Below, in pieces: positions 10,041 through 18,100 of a DNA stretch of 64,000 bases. The notes under the pieces were generated by a model. It was not told where the DNA came from and did no database searches. It saw only the letters and a program-made list of their open reading frames with translations. Every line of letters starts with the position of its first letter. Within the stretch, counting starts at the first letter, position 1. This stretch comes from Agrococcus jejuensis. Lineage in GTDB: Bacteria > Actinomycetota > Actinomycetes > Actinomycetales > Microbacteriaceae. The position numbers and the translations under genes are program-made. The stretch lies in NCBI RefSeq assembly GCF_007679035.1, contig NZ_VEFR01000002.1, positions 285,245 to 349,244 of the forward strand. Reading direction: 5' to 3'.

Positions 10041-10574
10041 GTGGCCGCCTACGACGTCGTCATCGAGATCCCCAAGGGGAGCCGCAACAAGTACGAGGTC
10101 GACCACGAGACCGGTCGGGTCTACCTCGACCGCGTGCTCTTCACGTCGTTCGTCTACCCCACCGACTACGGGTTCTTCGACGAGACCCTCGGCCTCGACG
10201 GCGACCCCGTCGACGCCCTCGTGCTGCTCGACTACTCCGTGCCGCCCGGCGTCTTCGTGAAGGTGCGCCCCGTCGGCCAGCTGAACATGGAGGACGACGG
10301 CGGCATCGACACGAAGGTCATCTGCGTGCTCGAGAAGGACCCGCGCTGGGCCCACATCCAGGACATCGACGACGTGCCGAAGCAGACGCGCGACGAGATC
10401 GAGCACTTCTTCGTGCACTACAAGGACCTCGAGCCCGGCAAGTGGGCGAAGGTCGGCGGCTGGGAGGGCGCGGCTGCGGCCGAGGCCACCGTGCAGGCGG
10501 GCTTCGAGGCCTTCCAGGCCTCGGACCACGACGGCGACGCGACCGTCGAGGCACCCGCGCCCGGCCGCGACTGA
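10041..10574 (+). CDS. ppa: Inorganic pyrophosphatase (family I)
   Basis: Ppa hydrolyses pyrophosphate and so drives biosynthetic reactions that release it. The 177-residue protein has the family I active-site series: [15 protein letters not shown], the [22 protein letters not shown] block holding the metal-binding aspartates, and [16 protein letters not shown]. The GTG start (V-A-A-Y-D-V-V) is chosen because an AGGAGC ribosome site lies just upstream and the family begins at this point; the open frame extends far upstream without meaning. The C-terminal 20 residues are a low-complexity acidic tail. A strong terminator hairpin follows at 10592. Confidence 0.96.
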   Translation: MAAYDVVIEIPKGSRNKYEVDHETGRVYLDRVLFTSFVYPTDYGFFDETLGLDGDPVDALVLLDYSVPPGVFVKVRPVGQLNMEDDGGIDTKVICVLEKDPRWAHIQDIDDVPKQTRDEIEHFFVHYKDLEPGKWAKVGGWEGAAAAEATVQAGFEAFQASDHDGDATVEAPAPGRD

Positions 10575-10591
10575 GCTTCGCCGAACCGACC

Positions 10592-10624
10592 GAGGGCGGC
10601 GCATCCGATGGATGCGCCGCCCTC
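10592..10624. terminator. Bidirectional hairpin terminator between ppa and M23 peptidase
   Basis: A 15-bp perfect inverted repeat, GAGGGCGGCGCATCC and its complement, surrounds a 3-nt loop. It lies between two convergent genes (ppa stop at 10574, peptidase stop at 10645). There is no T-run, as is usual for high-GC actinobacteria. Confidence 0.75.
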
Positions 10625-10644
10625 GTCGTGTCCGCGGGTGCGGA

Positions 10645-12018
10645 TCAGATGTTCGCGCCGCGTGCGCGGAGGAAGCCCAGCGGGTCCTGCGCGACGCCAC
10701 CGACGCGCACCTCGAAGTGCAGGTGGCAGCCGGTCGACCAGCCGGTCGAGCCCTCATAGCCGACGACCTGGCCGGCGGCGACGGACTGGCCGTAGCCCAG
10801 CGGCGACGGCGCGGCCATGTGGTAGTACCGCGTCTGCACGCCGCCACCGTGGTCGATCCAGATCATGTTCGCGCCGTAGGAGTCCTGCCCGCGCACCGCC
10901 ACGGTGCCCGCGGCTGCCGCGTAGATCGGCGTGCCGCAGCCCGCGACGATGTCGAGGCCGGCGTGGAGCTTCGAGAACGATCCCGTCACGGGGTCCGTGC
11001 GCCAGCCGAACGTCGACGAGATGCGGCCGTAGTGCGGCGACGTCCAGCCGCCGTTCGAGACGCCGGGGCCGGCGTAGCCACCGCCACCACCGCCGCCGCT
11101 GCTCGAGCCGCCGCCACCGGCTGCTGCCGCTGCCGCCGCGGCCGCCTGCTGCTGGCGGAGCAGCTCCGCCGCCGCCGCCTCGCGAGCGATGCGCTCCTGC
11201 TCCTGCCGGATGCGCTCCTGCTCGGCGAGGTAGGCGTACCACGCCTGACCGGCGTTGTAGTCGGCCTCGGTCGCTGCTCGGTTCTCCTCGAGCACGCTCA
11301 GCTGCGCCTCGAGCTCGGCCTTGTGCGCGTTCGTGCGGTCGACCGCGGCTGCCGCCTCGGCGGCTGCGGTCGTCGCGGCCTCGAGCGCGGCGTTGGCCTC
11401 GTCGCTGAGGCGCTGGCGCTCGTCGCGGGCGACGCCCGCCTGGTCCTGCAGGGACTGCGCGGTGTTCGCGTCCTGCTGCGCCTGCGTGTAGAGCGTGTCG
11501 GCCGTCGACGCCGCGCTGTCGAGCAGGCTCAGTCGGTAGAGCCACTCGTCGGCGCTGCCCGGGTTCGCGAACAGCTCGACGCTCAGGTCGCCTGCGCCGC
11601 CGGTGCGCGCGAGCTGCGCGGCGAGCTGCGACGCGGCCCGCTGCGAGTCCTCGGCGACGCGCTGCGCCGCTGCGGCCTGCTCCTCGAGCTGCGACGCCGT
11701 GAACGCGGCCTCGTCGAAGCGGTCCTGCGCCTCGGCGGCCTCGCCGGCGCGCTGGTTCGCGACCTGCTCCGCCGCGGCCTGCTCGGACTCGAGGCGCGAG
11801 ATGAGGTCGCGGATCTCGGCGATCTGCGACTGCTGCGCCGCGACGTCCCCGCGAGCCGCCTCGACCTCGCTCCACGTCGGGAAGCCCCACGCGTCCTCTG
11901 CCTGCGCAGGCGCGCCCGGGGTCACGATCGTCACCGTGAGCGCCGTGACGGCGGCCGCTGCGATGAGGCCGAGACGCAGGCGCGACGGACGTCGCGACGA
12001 CTGCGCGGTGCTCTGCAT
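10645..12018 (-). CDS. Secreted coiled-coil M23 peptidase (murein hydrolase/activator type)
   Basis: The 457-residue protein has a signal peptide (about 1-38, cleavage after PAQA), a long Ala/Gln/Glu-rich coiled coil (about 45-300), a Gly/Ser linker (about 312-330) and a C-terminal M23 lysostaphin-like domain. The zinc motifs are present: the HAGLDI sequence (HxxxD) and HLHFE (HxH). This layout resembles EnvC/NlpD-like or RipA-associated envelope proteins that cut or activate cutting of peptidoglycan crosslinks during division. AGGAA lies just before the ATG at 12018, which matches the start of the signal peptide. Extracellular action is inferred from the signal peptide. Confidence 0.9.
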   Translation of the reverse strand: MQSTAQSSRRPSRLRLGLIAAAAVTALTVTIVTPGAPAQAEDAWGFPTWSEVEAARGDVAAQQSQIAEIRDLISRLESEQAAAEQVANQRAGEAAEAQDRFDEAAFTASQLEEQAAAAQRVAEDSQRAASQLAAQLARTGGAGDLSVELFANPGSADEWLYRLSLLDSAASTADTLYTQAQQDANTAQSLQDQAGVARDERQRLSDEANAALEAATTAAAEAAAAVDRTNAHKAELEAQLSVLEENRAATEADYNAGQAWYAYLAEQERIRQEQERIAREAAAAELLRQQQAAAAAAAAAGGGGSSSGGGGGGGYAGPGVSNGGWTSPHYGRISSTFGWRTDPVTGSFSKLHAGLDIVAGCGTPIYAAAAGTVAVRGQDSYGANMIWIDHGGGVQTRYYHMAAPSPLGYGQSVAAGQVVGYEGSTGWSTGCHLHFEVRVGGVAQDPLGFLRARGANI

Positions 12019-12253
12019 GTGGGATTCCTCGCCACGAGATGGGGGATGGAGCGGGCCTCGGCAGACTATCAACCTGCGGTAGAGAGTCAAGGATGCTCGC
12101 CGTGGCTCCGGTTCGGAGACGACGGCGACTGCGGATTGCGCGAGCCGGCGCGGCCATGCTCGCATGCACGGGGCGTCGACACGCAGAGGACCCTCGGGAT
12201 CCGTCCAGACAGGCTCGATCCGACGCGCCGAGGAGACGCGCTCCCGGACGGAT

Positions 12254-12282
12254 TTGGCAGGACGCGGGATGTGACGTAGAGT
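12254..12282 (+). promoter_or_regulatory. Sigma-70-type promoter for the tRNA-Glu/Asp/Phe cluster
   Basis: TTGGCA (12254-12259) and TAGAGT (12277-12282) are separated by 17 bp, close to the vegetative consensus spacing. The predicted start point lies about 25 nt before tRNA-Glu. The rest of 12019-12314 holds the 5' region of the peptidase gene and no other feature that I can see. Confidence 0.6.
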
Positions 12283-12314
12283 CTTCCCTCGGTAGCCATG
12301 AGTCCTCGACGCAT

Positions 12315-12387
12315 GGCCCCATCGTCTAGCGGCCTAGGACATCGCCCTTTCACGGCGACAGCACGGGTTCGAATCCCGTTGGGGTCA
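12315..12387 (+). tRNA. tRNA-Glu (anticodon TTC)
   Basis: A 73-nt cloverleaf is visible: acceptor GGCCCCA pairs with the 3' TGGGGTC (one G-U), the D arm is GTCTAGCGGCCTAGGAC, the anticodon loop is CTTTCAC with TTC, and the T loop is TTCGAAT. CCA is not encoded. It is first in a three-tRNA cluster. Confidence 0.95.
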
Positions 12388-12403
12388 CTGGTCGATGATG
12401 CAA

Positions 12404-12478
12404 GGCCCTGTAGCGCAGTTTGGTTAGCGCGCCGCCCTGTCACGGCGGAGGTCGCGGGTTCAAGTCCCGTCAGGGTCG
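12404..12478 (+). tRNA. tRNA-Asp (anticodon GTC)
   Basis: A 75-nt cloverleaf with acceptor GGCCCTG paired to CAGGGTC, anticodon loop containing GTC between GCCGCC and GGCGG stem strands, and T loop TTCAAGT. Discriminator G, no encoded CCA. Sixteen nucleotides follow tRNA-Glu, so they are likely one transcript. Confidence 0.95.
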
Positions 12479-12518
12479 CGGTGCGACCCCTCGCGAAAGC
12501 GGGGGGTTCACGCTAGGT

Positions 12519-12538
12519 CCGGGAGGTTCGCCTCCCGG
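12519..12538. terminator. UUCG-capped hairpin between tRNA-Asp and tRNA-Phe
   Basis: CCGGGAGG and CCTCCCGG form an 8-bp perfect stem closed by a TTCG tetraloop. It could end the Glu-Asp transcript or act as a processing signal before tRNA-Phe; the sequence does not decide between these. Confidence 0.5.
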
Positions 12539-12544
12539 CCCTCA

Positions 12545-12617
12545 GGCTCTGTAGCTCAGTTGGTAGAGCGCACGACTGAAAATCGTGAGGTCACGGGATC
12601 GACGCCCGTCGGAGCCA
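12545..12617 (+). tRNA. tRNA-Phe (anticodon GAA)
   Basis: A 73-nt cloverleaf: acceptor GGCTCTG pairs with CGGAGCC (one G-U), D arm GCTCAGTTGGTAGAGC, anticodon loop ACTGAAAAT with GAA, T stem ACGGG/CCCGT. The T loop reads ATCGACG, so position 54 is A rather than the usual T. No CCA encoded. It forms the left border of the low-GC cassette at 13.15-17.0 kb. Confidence 0.93.
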
Positions 12618-12641
12618 CGCAGCGGTCATTACGCCGCTGCT

Positions 12642-12675
12642 GAACCCCCGCGTAGCTTCTACATCGCGGGGGTTC
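12642..12675. terminator. Hairpin terminator after tRNA-Phe
   Basis: GAACCCCCGCG and its exact complement CGCGGGGGTTC form an 11-bp stem around a 12-nt loop, 24 nt after tRNA-Phe. It probably ends the tRNA transcript and insulates the cassette that follows. Confidence 0.7.
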
Positions 12676-13150
12676 GCTCATGTCCGGGGGCGCTCTCGGA
12701 GTTCGCCCGAGGTCGCACCCAGAGCGCCCAACGACCTCGCCTTGGTTCGGCCATCCCGAAGCGAGTTGTCGAGCGAGTGCAGACCGCTCATCTGCGTTTC
12801 GGCCCAGGCGACGGCCGACGCCGAGGCCTGTGCTGCGGAGAGATGCCCGACGCGGTTCCGAGTCTCCAATTGCGCCGATCATGATCGTCTGCTGTGTCCA
12901 TACAGATCTCATGCGGCCCTACGCACCGCGACTGCCCCGCTCATACTCGACCGGCCAGCGCGGACGCATCGCTGCACCGCGCCTCCTGATCTGCTGCGGC
13001 TCGCACGACACTCGCCCACTGGCCAAACCTTGGTCAACCCTCGGGGCAACTAGACAGCAAGTGATGAGCAGACTTCGACTAGTTTGAATTCGCGTGCGCA
13101 TTCGATGCCAGACTGCGCGGCCCGATAAACCACCGGGGGGAGCTGCTGCA
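12676..13150. other. Gene-free border between tRNA-Phe and the ABC-3C cassette
   Basis: About 475 bp without a convincing gene. Short frames exist on both strands (for example 12680-13087 plus and 12678-12869 minus) but show no family motif or ribosome site. GC content drops progressively rightwards. I see no integrase gene and no obvious copy of the tRNA-Phe 3' end that would mark an attachment site. The promoter of the cassette should lie near the right edge. Confidence 0.5.
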
Positions 13151-14512
13151 TTGGGTGAAGCAGACGCGCTGCTGCAAGTTGGCTCCACGGATGATGCCGG
13201 CGCTCGGACCGCAGACCTATTCTTCTGGCAAGCGGCTATGGCGGCCGCTGATGGAATCGCCGCCCTCTTGACCGAGCTAGGTGCCGACATGGACGTACCG
13301 CACGACTCTGTGTCTGCAATCGTCTGCGAGCATCACGAAGACTGGATCGTGCGCGCTGGCGATCAACTTGAGATCGTGTCCGCTAAGCATCGTGAAGCGA
13401 ACGTCGGCGCATGGGCTTCGATCACAGTGCTGGTAGACGATGGCGGTCTTGGACACCTCTTTACGAGATGGATCCTGTTGGACCGCAAAGTGGCAACGCG
13501 TCTTGTGTCTTGCGCGGCACTACGAAATGGCGAAGCGTCGGAGCTCGCCGAAAGCACCGTTCTGCTCCGTCGCTCGGCTTCAGGTACGAGTCTGACAGAC
13601 ACCGAACTGGAACTCGTGAACAGGTGCATCGACAAGTTCAGCCGAGCGATCATGATGCACCGCAAGCGGCTTCCGCCTGACTGGCAAGCGCCGATGGACG
13701 AGCGTGCAAGGGACCTCGATCCGCCCCGCGACCTGCAAGAGGCGGTTCGCGATTTCCTCACCGTGCTGAGCTTCGACGTCGGCCGACCCAGTAGGGAGTT
13801 CGCTACCTACGCCGCGCCAGGCCTCTACGCGGAACCACTGGCGATCAGATTGAGTCAGACCGAGGCACTTGCACCTCTTATTTGGAGCGCCGTGCTTCGT
13901 TTGTTCGAGGTTCGAATGCGCGCCCGGGGCTCGCGCGAGCGCGGTGGGCTTCCGGACGTGGGAGCAACGCCCGCCCGAAAGCAGGTCGCGGAGGGCGCGA
14001 TCGAGCTCGAATCACGGACCGTGACGGTTCAAGACATCCTGCTTGCTGCGCGAAGCGCGATTCAAAATCCTGGCGCGTACATGCCTCTTGCTCGACCTGC
14101 AAAGCTCACCCGACTTAGCGTGAAGATGGCTAACGGTGGGTGTTCGGACACAAGCATCGCGCGCGCCGAACGACTGAGGCTGGACTTTGCGCGCTACCGC
14201 AGGGCGAGAGAAGCCAGCGTGCCAGGGAGCTCCGCGGAACGCGCGGCCGTTGAGCGGCACCTGTTGCGGATCGCCGACGAGGAGACGGCCGGCTCGCGGA
14301 ATGCTGGTGGCCGCTGGGGCGATGCCCTGTGGGGCGCGATGTCCGATCGCCTCTCCAACGCCCCGCCTCAGCATCTGTCATCCGGGCTCGACGGAGACCT
14401 TGCCCTCGGGGGCGTCGCCGATCTCGCATCGCGTTGCCAAGTGTGGTTCAGCCCGGGGTTCGACGTTGACGGTGCGATCGCCGATGAGAAGAAGCTCCGA
14501 GCCCAGCGGTGA
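13151..14512 (+). CDS. DUF4297/Cap4-like nuclease effector of an ABC-3C system
   Basis: The first gene of a three-gene overlapping cassette. The N-terminal region (about 15-110) reads like the restriction-endonuclease-like DUF4297/Cap4 domain: a TDDAGARTADLFFWQ opening, then CEHHEDWIV and GDQLEIVSAKHRE. Here Glu74, Lys79 and His80 match the E-x(4)-K-H core (usual form ELIQVKH). The remainder (about 150-453) is helical with no recognised motif and would hold the segment that contacts the partner proteins. I chose the TTG at 13151 because GGGGGGAG lies 8 nt upstream; an in-frame GTG at 13094 would add 19 residues but lacks such a site. Predicted role: DNA cleavage when the ATPase senses infection. 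The family is inferred; GC and codon use are clearly lower and more mixed than in neighbours. Confidence 0.7.
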   Translation: MGEADALLQVGSTDDAGARTADLFFWQAAMAAADGIAALLTELGADMDVPHDSVSAIVCEHHEDWIVRAGDQLEIVSAKHREANVGAWASITVLVDDGGLGHLFTRWILLDRKVATRLVSCAALRNGEASELAESTVLLRRSASGTSLTDTELELVNRCIDKFSRAIMMHRKRLPPDWQAPMDERARDLDPPRDLQEAVRDFLTVLSFDVGRPSREFATYAAPGLYAEPLAIRLSQTEALAPLIWSAVLRLFEVRMRARGSRERGGLPDVGATPARKQVAEGAIELESRTVTVQDILLAARSAIQNPGAYMPLARPAKLTRLSVKMANGGCSDTSIARAERLRLDFARYRRAREASVPGSSAERAAVERHLLRIADEETAGSRNAGGRWGDALWGAMSDRLSNAPPQHLSSGLDGDLALGGVADLASRCQVWFSPGFDVDGAIADEKKLRAQR

Positions 14513-15084
14513 TGACGCCAAACCCAGTCGCGGAACATCTTGCCGCCTTGCAAGACGACCTTGCTTATCACCAGACGCGTGTACTACTCCTTGTCGCGGC
14601 TGTGTCCTCTAATAAAGGCCACGCCCGGAAACTCGACGGGCTCACAAAGCTCGCCAAGCTTGATTTTCTGACGCGCTACCCCGGGCTCGCCTCGGTTGTG
14701 CTTCCGAACCTGACGAACGAGAGCGCCCGTATGCATCTCACCGAAGCCGAATCGCTCAATCCCACCGACGTTGAAGATCCAATGATTCGTTACAAGTACG
14801 GCCCGTGGGATGACCGCTACTACCCCATCATCGGCTCACTGGTGGGACGAAGCCTTGTGAAGTACGTGCGGGGCCGGCAAGGCAGCGTGGCACTCACCCT
14901 GACACCGACCGGCAAGTCGCTCGCCGCCGAAGTAGCTGCCCTCCCACAATGGAGCACCGTCCACGCAAGATGCGAAGCGATCGCGGAGGCGTCTGCGGGA
15001 CTGACTGGCAACGCGTTGAAGGAACAGATTTACAGGAAGCTCGCTGATCTAATGAACCGCCCGCACCGTGAGTTGATCAAGTGA
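14512..15084 (+). CDS. ABC-3C middle-component-like small protein
   Basis: This 190-residue protein starts 1 nt inside the stop of the nuclease gene (an alternative GTG at 14509 gives a 4-nt overlap) and its stop overlaps the ATPase start by 4 nt. The N-terminal half (about 10-70) is helical and includes KLDGLTKLAKLDFLTRYPG, like the opening of a winged-helix domain. Residues about 90-145 (IRYKYGPWDDRYYPIIGSLV, then the basic VRGRQGSVALTLTPTGK) resemble the wing and recognition region seen in small middle components of ABC-3C systems. I infer an adaptor between ATPase and effector, possibly DNA-binding. The exact middle-component subtype cannot be assigned by eye. Confidence 0.65.
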   Translation: MTPNPVAEHLAALQDDLAYHQTRVLLLVAAVSSNKGHARKLDGLTKLAKLDFLTRYPGLASVVLPNLTNESARMHLTEAESLNPTDVEDPMIRYKYGPWDDRYYPIIGSLVGRSLVKYVRGRQGSVALTLTPTGKSLAAEVAALPQWSTVHARCEAIAEASAGLTGNALKEQIYRKLADLMNRPHRELIK

Positions 15085-17012
15085 CCACCACGTTTCGCCT
15101 TGAATCGATCTCCGTCCGCACCGTAGCTGGGGATGTTGCTTACGCCTTTCCATCCTCGCTTACCGTCTTGGCTGGAAGCGTGGGAGTGGGCAAGAGCACG
15201 CTCTTCGAACTTGTGAAGCACGCGCTGGGTGGGGGCGCGCTGTTGGCGGAGGTTGCCCGCGCCAGCGTCCTCGAGGTATCAGTCGACATCAAGATCGGAT
15301 CGGAGCGTCTCCTCCTCACAAGATCGATTGATTCCGAGACCTCAGCAGTGGTCCGCGTCAGGGATCTCAAGGAGCAGATCGATCTTGAAGACCACTACAC
15401 AGATAAGCGTGAACCCAGCCTCAGTTCGCTATTGCTGGCCTCCATGGGCATCCCGGACGATATGCGTGCTGCTTCAAAGGCGTCGAACAGCACAAAGCAA
15501 GGCGCTCGCATCTCGTTCGCTGACATCTTCAGATACATGTACGTCTCTCAGGCTGATATCAACAAGGAGATAGCTGGCAGCGGAGATACTTGGTACACGC
15601 CGAAACGGAAGGCAGTATTTGAGTTGCTCTTCGGATTGACGAATCCGTCGATCCTGGACCTGCAATCCTCGATAGCTAAGCTTCGAGGTGAGCACGAGAA
15701 CGCGCAGCGAGAACACGCCGTGGTACTCCAGTTTCTAGCCGATAGCGGCGCGCAGTCCCGGTTTGAAGCTGAGGCTAATCAAATCGACGCCCAAGCGAGT
15801 ATTCGCGATTCGACGATCGAGCTCCACGGGCTTCGCGAAGCGATTCGACCAGTCATCGATCGGGAGACGCGCACCCTTCGGGACCTGCTCGGCGAGGCTG
15901 AGAAGAGCCTCGCACAGGCCGCCAACGTGAGGACCTTGCTGGAACAGCAGCGTGCCGACTTTGCCGATGAGCGCGCACACGTGATCCAGGACATCGCCCG
16001 ACTAGAACGGATGCTGATCGCAGGGGAACGGCTGGCGCAGATCGAGTTCGCAGTGTGCCCGAGGTGCATGCAGAGCCTGAAGGCGCGTGAGGCGCCACCC
16101 GAACTGTGCCGGCTCTGCATGCAAGACGATCCACTCGTTTCCACGCAGCCGTCGGATCGAAGCTCCTACGAACTAACGCATTTGAAAGAGCAAGTAGTAG
16201 AACTGGAGACGCAGGTAAGCACTCTATCGCTTGAACTCGAATCAGCCGACGAGATGCTCCTTCACCGCTCCCGGCTAGTGGAGGATCTTTCGAAAGCGAT
16301 CCAAGACCGAACCGAGAACCGGATTACCCCCCAGCTGCAGGCGTATACGGACGCTACGACCCGCCTGGCGAGTGCAGAAGGACGATCGCGTGAACTGGAG
16401 CAAGTTCTGAAGTTCTGGGATCGCGCCGGTGATCTTGAGGCACGAGCCGCAGATCTCGGCGCCGAACTGACAGACCTTCGAAAGGAACTCGACCTTCGAG
16501 GTGCCGCACTCGCGGAACGACGGCGCGAGGTGTTCGCGGAACTTGACGACGAGTTCGCAGAGAACGTTTGGTCCATTGGAGTTCCCGGTGTGCGGTCGGC
16601 AAGAATCGACCGCGAGCACTACCTACCCGTCTTGAACGACCAGGCCTTGAAAGACTTCAGCCCGGTTGGTGGTGTCCGAACGGCGACGCAGGTTGCGTAC
16701 TGGGTGACCGTCCTAAACGTCGCCCTGCGAAGGCGAGACACTTTGTTCCCGGGGTTCCTTCTGATTGATAGTCCCCGCACCTCCCTCAACGACAATGACG
16801 AACTTTCGGCGGCGCTCTACCGCCGACTAGTCACGGCCGCAGACGCTGCTAATGGGCGCGTGCAACTGATCATTGGCGATAACGAGCTACCTGCGACGTA
16901 CCGCCGCGACTACGCCCAGATAGACTTCGACTACCGTCATCCGACGATCGCAACGATCCCTCACCCAGGCAGGGAAGCGGTCAGGCCAATCACAGGTGAG
17001 TCTTTCGCCTGA
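15081..17012 (+). CDS. SMC/Rad50-like ABC ATPase of an ABC-3C system
   Basis: This 643-residue protein has Walker A GSVGVGKST at residues 32-40 and two long coiled-coil arms (about 200-320 and 365-500). These are separated by a zinc-hook-like pair CPRC (326-329) and CRLC (343-346), followed by a degenerate signature region GGVRTATQVAYW and a Walker B PGFLLIDSPR. The D-S-P form of Walker B and the total layout fit the small SMC-like ATPases (AAA_13 type) of ABC-three-component systems. The GTG start overlaps the upstream stop by 4 nt. It is expected to sense or scan DNA and license the nuclease; this is family knowledge, not shown by the sequence. The stop at 17012 coincides with the return of high GC. 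Confidence 0.8.
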   Translation: MTTTFRLESISVRTVAGDVAYAFPSSLTVLAGSVGVGKSTLFELVKHALGGGALLAEVARASVLEVSVDIKIGSERLLLTRSIDSETSAVVRVRDLKEQIDLEDHYTDKREPSLSSLLLASMGIPDDMRAASKASNSTKQGARISFADIFRYMYVSQADINKEIAGSGDTWYTPKRKAVFELLFGLTNPSILDLQSSIAKLRGEHENAQREHAVVLQFLADSGAQSRFEAEANQIDAQASIRDSTIELHGLREAIRPVIDRETRTLRDLLGEAEKSLAQAANVRTLLEQQRADFADERAHVIQDIARLERMLIAGERLAQIEFAVCPRCMQSLKAREAPPELCRLCMQDDPLVSTQPSDRSSYELTHLKEQVVELETQVSTLSLELESADEMLLHRSRLVEDLSKAIQDRTENRITPQLQAYTDATTRLASAEGRSRELEQVLKFWDRAGDLEARAADLGAELTDLRKELDLRGAALAERRREVFAELDDEFAENVWSIGVPGVRSARIDREHYLPVLNDQALKDFSPVGGVRTATQVAYWVTVLNVALRRRDTLFPGFLLIDSPRTSLNDNDELSAALYRRLVTAADAANGRVQLIIGDNELPATYRRDYAQIDFDYRHPTIATIPHPGREAVRPITGESFA

Positions 17013-17145
17013 CCTCATGTAACAAAGGGGCGTGGAAGTCGTTGGAGTCGCCCGACGCCTGACAGAGTCAACAACGGAACCTCACCGCCAACGTGTGGGG
17101 CCGATGATCACCGACGGGGCCGGAGCTTGCTGCGAGGATGGCGGC

Positions 17146-17373
17146 ATGACCGACGAGCCGACGCCCGGGCAGTACGCGCACTTCAAGGGCGCGCCCTACG
17201 AGGTGCTCGAGGTCGCGACGCACTCCGAGACCGGCGAGCGCGTCGTCGTCTACCGGCAGGGCTACGGCGACCGGGCGCTGTGGGTGCGCCCCGTGGCGAT
17301 GTGGTCGGAGCGCGTGCAGCGCGACGGCTACGACGGCCCGCGCTTCCGCCGGGTCGAGCCCGACGCATCCTGA
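17146..17373 (+). CDS. DUF1653 family protein
   Basis: A 75-residue protein, MTDEPTPGQYAHFKGAPYE, with the family hallmarks: a YxHFKG segment, YEVLEVATHSETGE, VVVYRQGYG, and WVRPVAMWSERV with a final phenylalanine-containing tail. DUF1653 proteins are small single domains of unknown function, sometimes found beside nucleotide or tRNA genes. GAGGA lies 8 nt before the ATG. It is the first normal-composition gene to the right of the ABC-3C cassette and so marks its right border at about 17.0-17.1 kb. Confidence 0.8.
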   Translation: MTDEPTPGQYAHFKGAPYEVLEVATHSETGERVVVYRQGYGDRALWVRPVAMWSERVQRDGYDGPRFRRVEPDAS

Positions 17374-17380
17374 TCCGCCG

Positions 17381-17980
17381 TCAGGCGCGGACGGGGTCCT
17401 CGCTCGCCAGGCGCGGCTCGGTGCGCAGCTCGGGACGCACGCCCGCCTTGTCGGCGTAGAACGCGCGGATGCGATCCATGTCCTTCGGCACGTCGCCCGT
17501 GAGCCGGATGGTGGGGCCGAGGCCCGCCGTCATCGTCGTCACGTCGGGGTAGCCGAGCGTGACGGGCAGGCCCGTCGCCACCGCGATGCGGTGGAAGCCC
17601 GATCGCCAGTGGGTACCGGAGCCGCGCGTGCCCTCGGGCGTGACGACGAGCACGATCTCCTCGCCGTGCTCGATGAGCGCCACGACCTCGTCGACGATGC
17701 GCGAAGGATCGCGGCGATCGACCGGGATGCCGCCGAGGCGACGCATGATCCAGCCGGCAGGACCGCGGAACAGCTGGTGCTTGCCGAGGAACCGCGGGCT
17801 GAGGCCGTGCTCCCACGCGATCGCCAGCATGAGCACGAAGTCCCAGTTCGACGTGTGCGGGGCGCCGATGACGATGCGCGAGCCGTGCACCTCGGGGTCC
17901 TCGCGCACGAGCGTCCATCGACTGAACCGCCAGTACGTCCTGGCGATCGCCCGCCGGACGGGCATGCGTCGTCGCGTCAT
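17381..17980 (-). CDS. 1-acyl-glycerol-3-phosphate acyltransferase-like (PlsC family)
   Basis: The 199-residue protein carries the acyltransferase motif HTSNWD (H42-x4-D47) and the acceptor motif PEGTRGSG (about residue 114), plus a GGIPVDR segment, which place it in the PlsC/LPLAT superfamily. It would acylate a lysophospholipid or related acceptor at the membrane. The gene is alone, convergent with DUF1653. The ATG at 17980 is preceded by GGGGGAG. The true acceptor cannot be told from sequence. Confidence 0.85.
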   Translation of the reverse strand: MTRRRMPVRRAIARTYWRFSRWTLVREDPEVHGSRIVIGAPHTSNWDFVLMLAIAWEHGLSPRFLGKHQLFRGPAGWIMRRLGGIPVDRRDPSRIVDEVVALIEHGEEIVLVVTPEGTRGSGTHWRSGFHRIAVATGLPVTLGYPDVTTMTAGLGPTIRLTGDVPKDMDRIRAFYADKAGVRPELRTEPRLASEDPVRA

Positions 17981-18100
17981 CGTCTCCCCCGAGTCGTTCC
18001 GACCACGGTACGCGGCGGCGCATGCCGAGTCACGTCCGCGACCGGCATCCGCGCGCTCGACTCCCACTCGGGTCGCAGGCCGGCGGCGTAGCGTGCGCGC

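Noticed and set aside
10860..11130. Simple glycine/serine and alanine runs in the M23 protein as a possible frameshift or repeat expansion
   Set aside because: The frame is continuous from signal peptide to catalytic domain and such linkers are normal between coiled coil and M23 domain.
12676..12869. Short minus-strand frame near tRNA-Phe with a superficially integrase-like tail (SLRDGRTKARSLGALGA)
   Set aside because: No catalytic Arg-His-Arg-Tyr pattern, no start signal, and the frame overlaps the tRNA terminator; not supportable as an integrase remnant.
13151..17012. Reading the third gene as SbcC, RecN or RecF housekeeping repair protein
   Set aside because: Length (643 residues), the degenerate signature, the LLIDSPR Walker B and its overlap with a nuclease-like gene do not fit these families.
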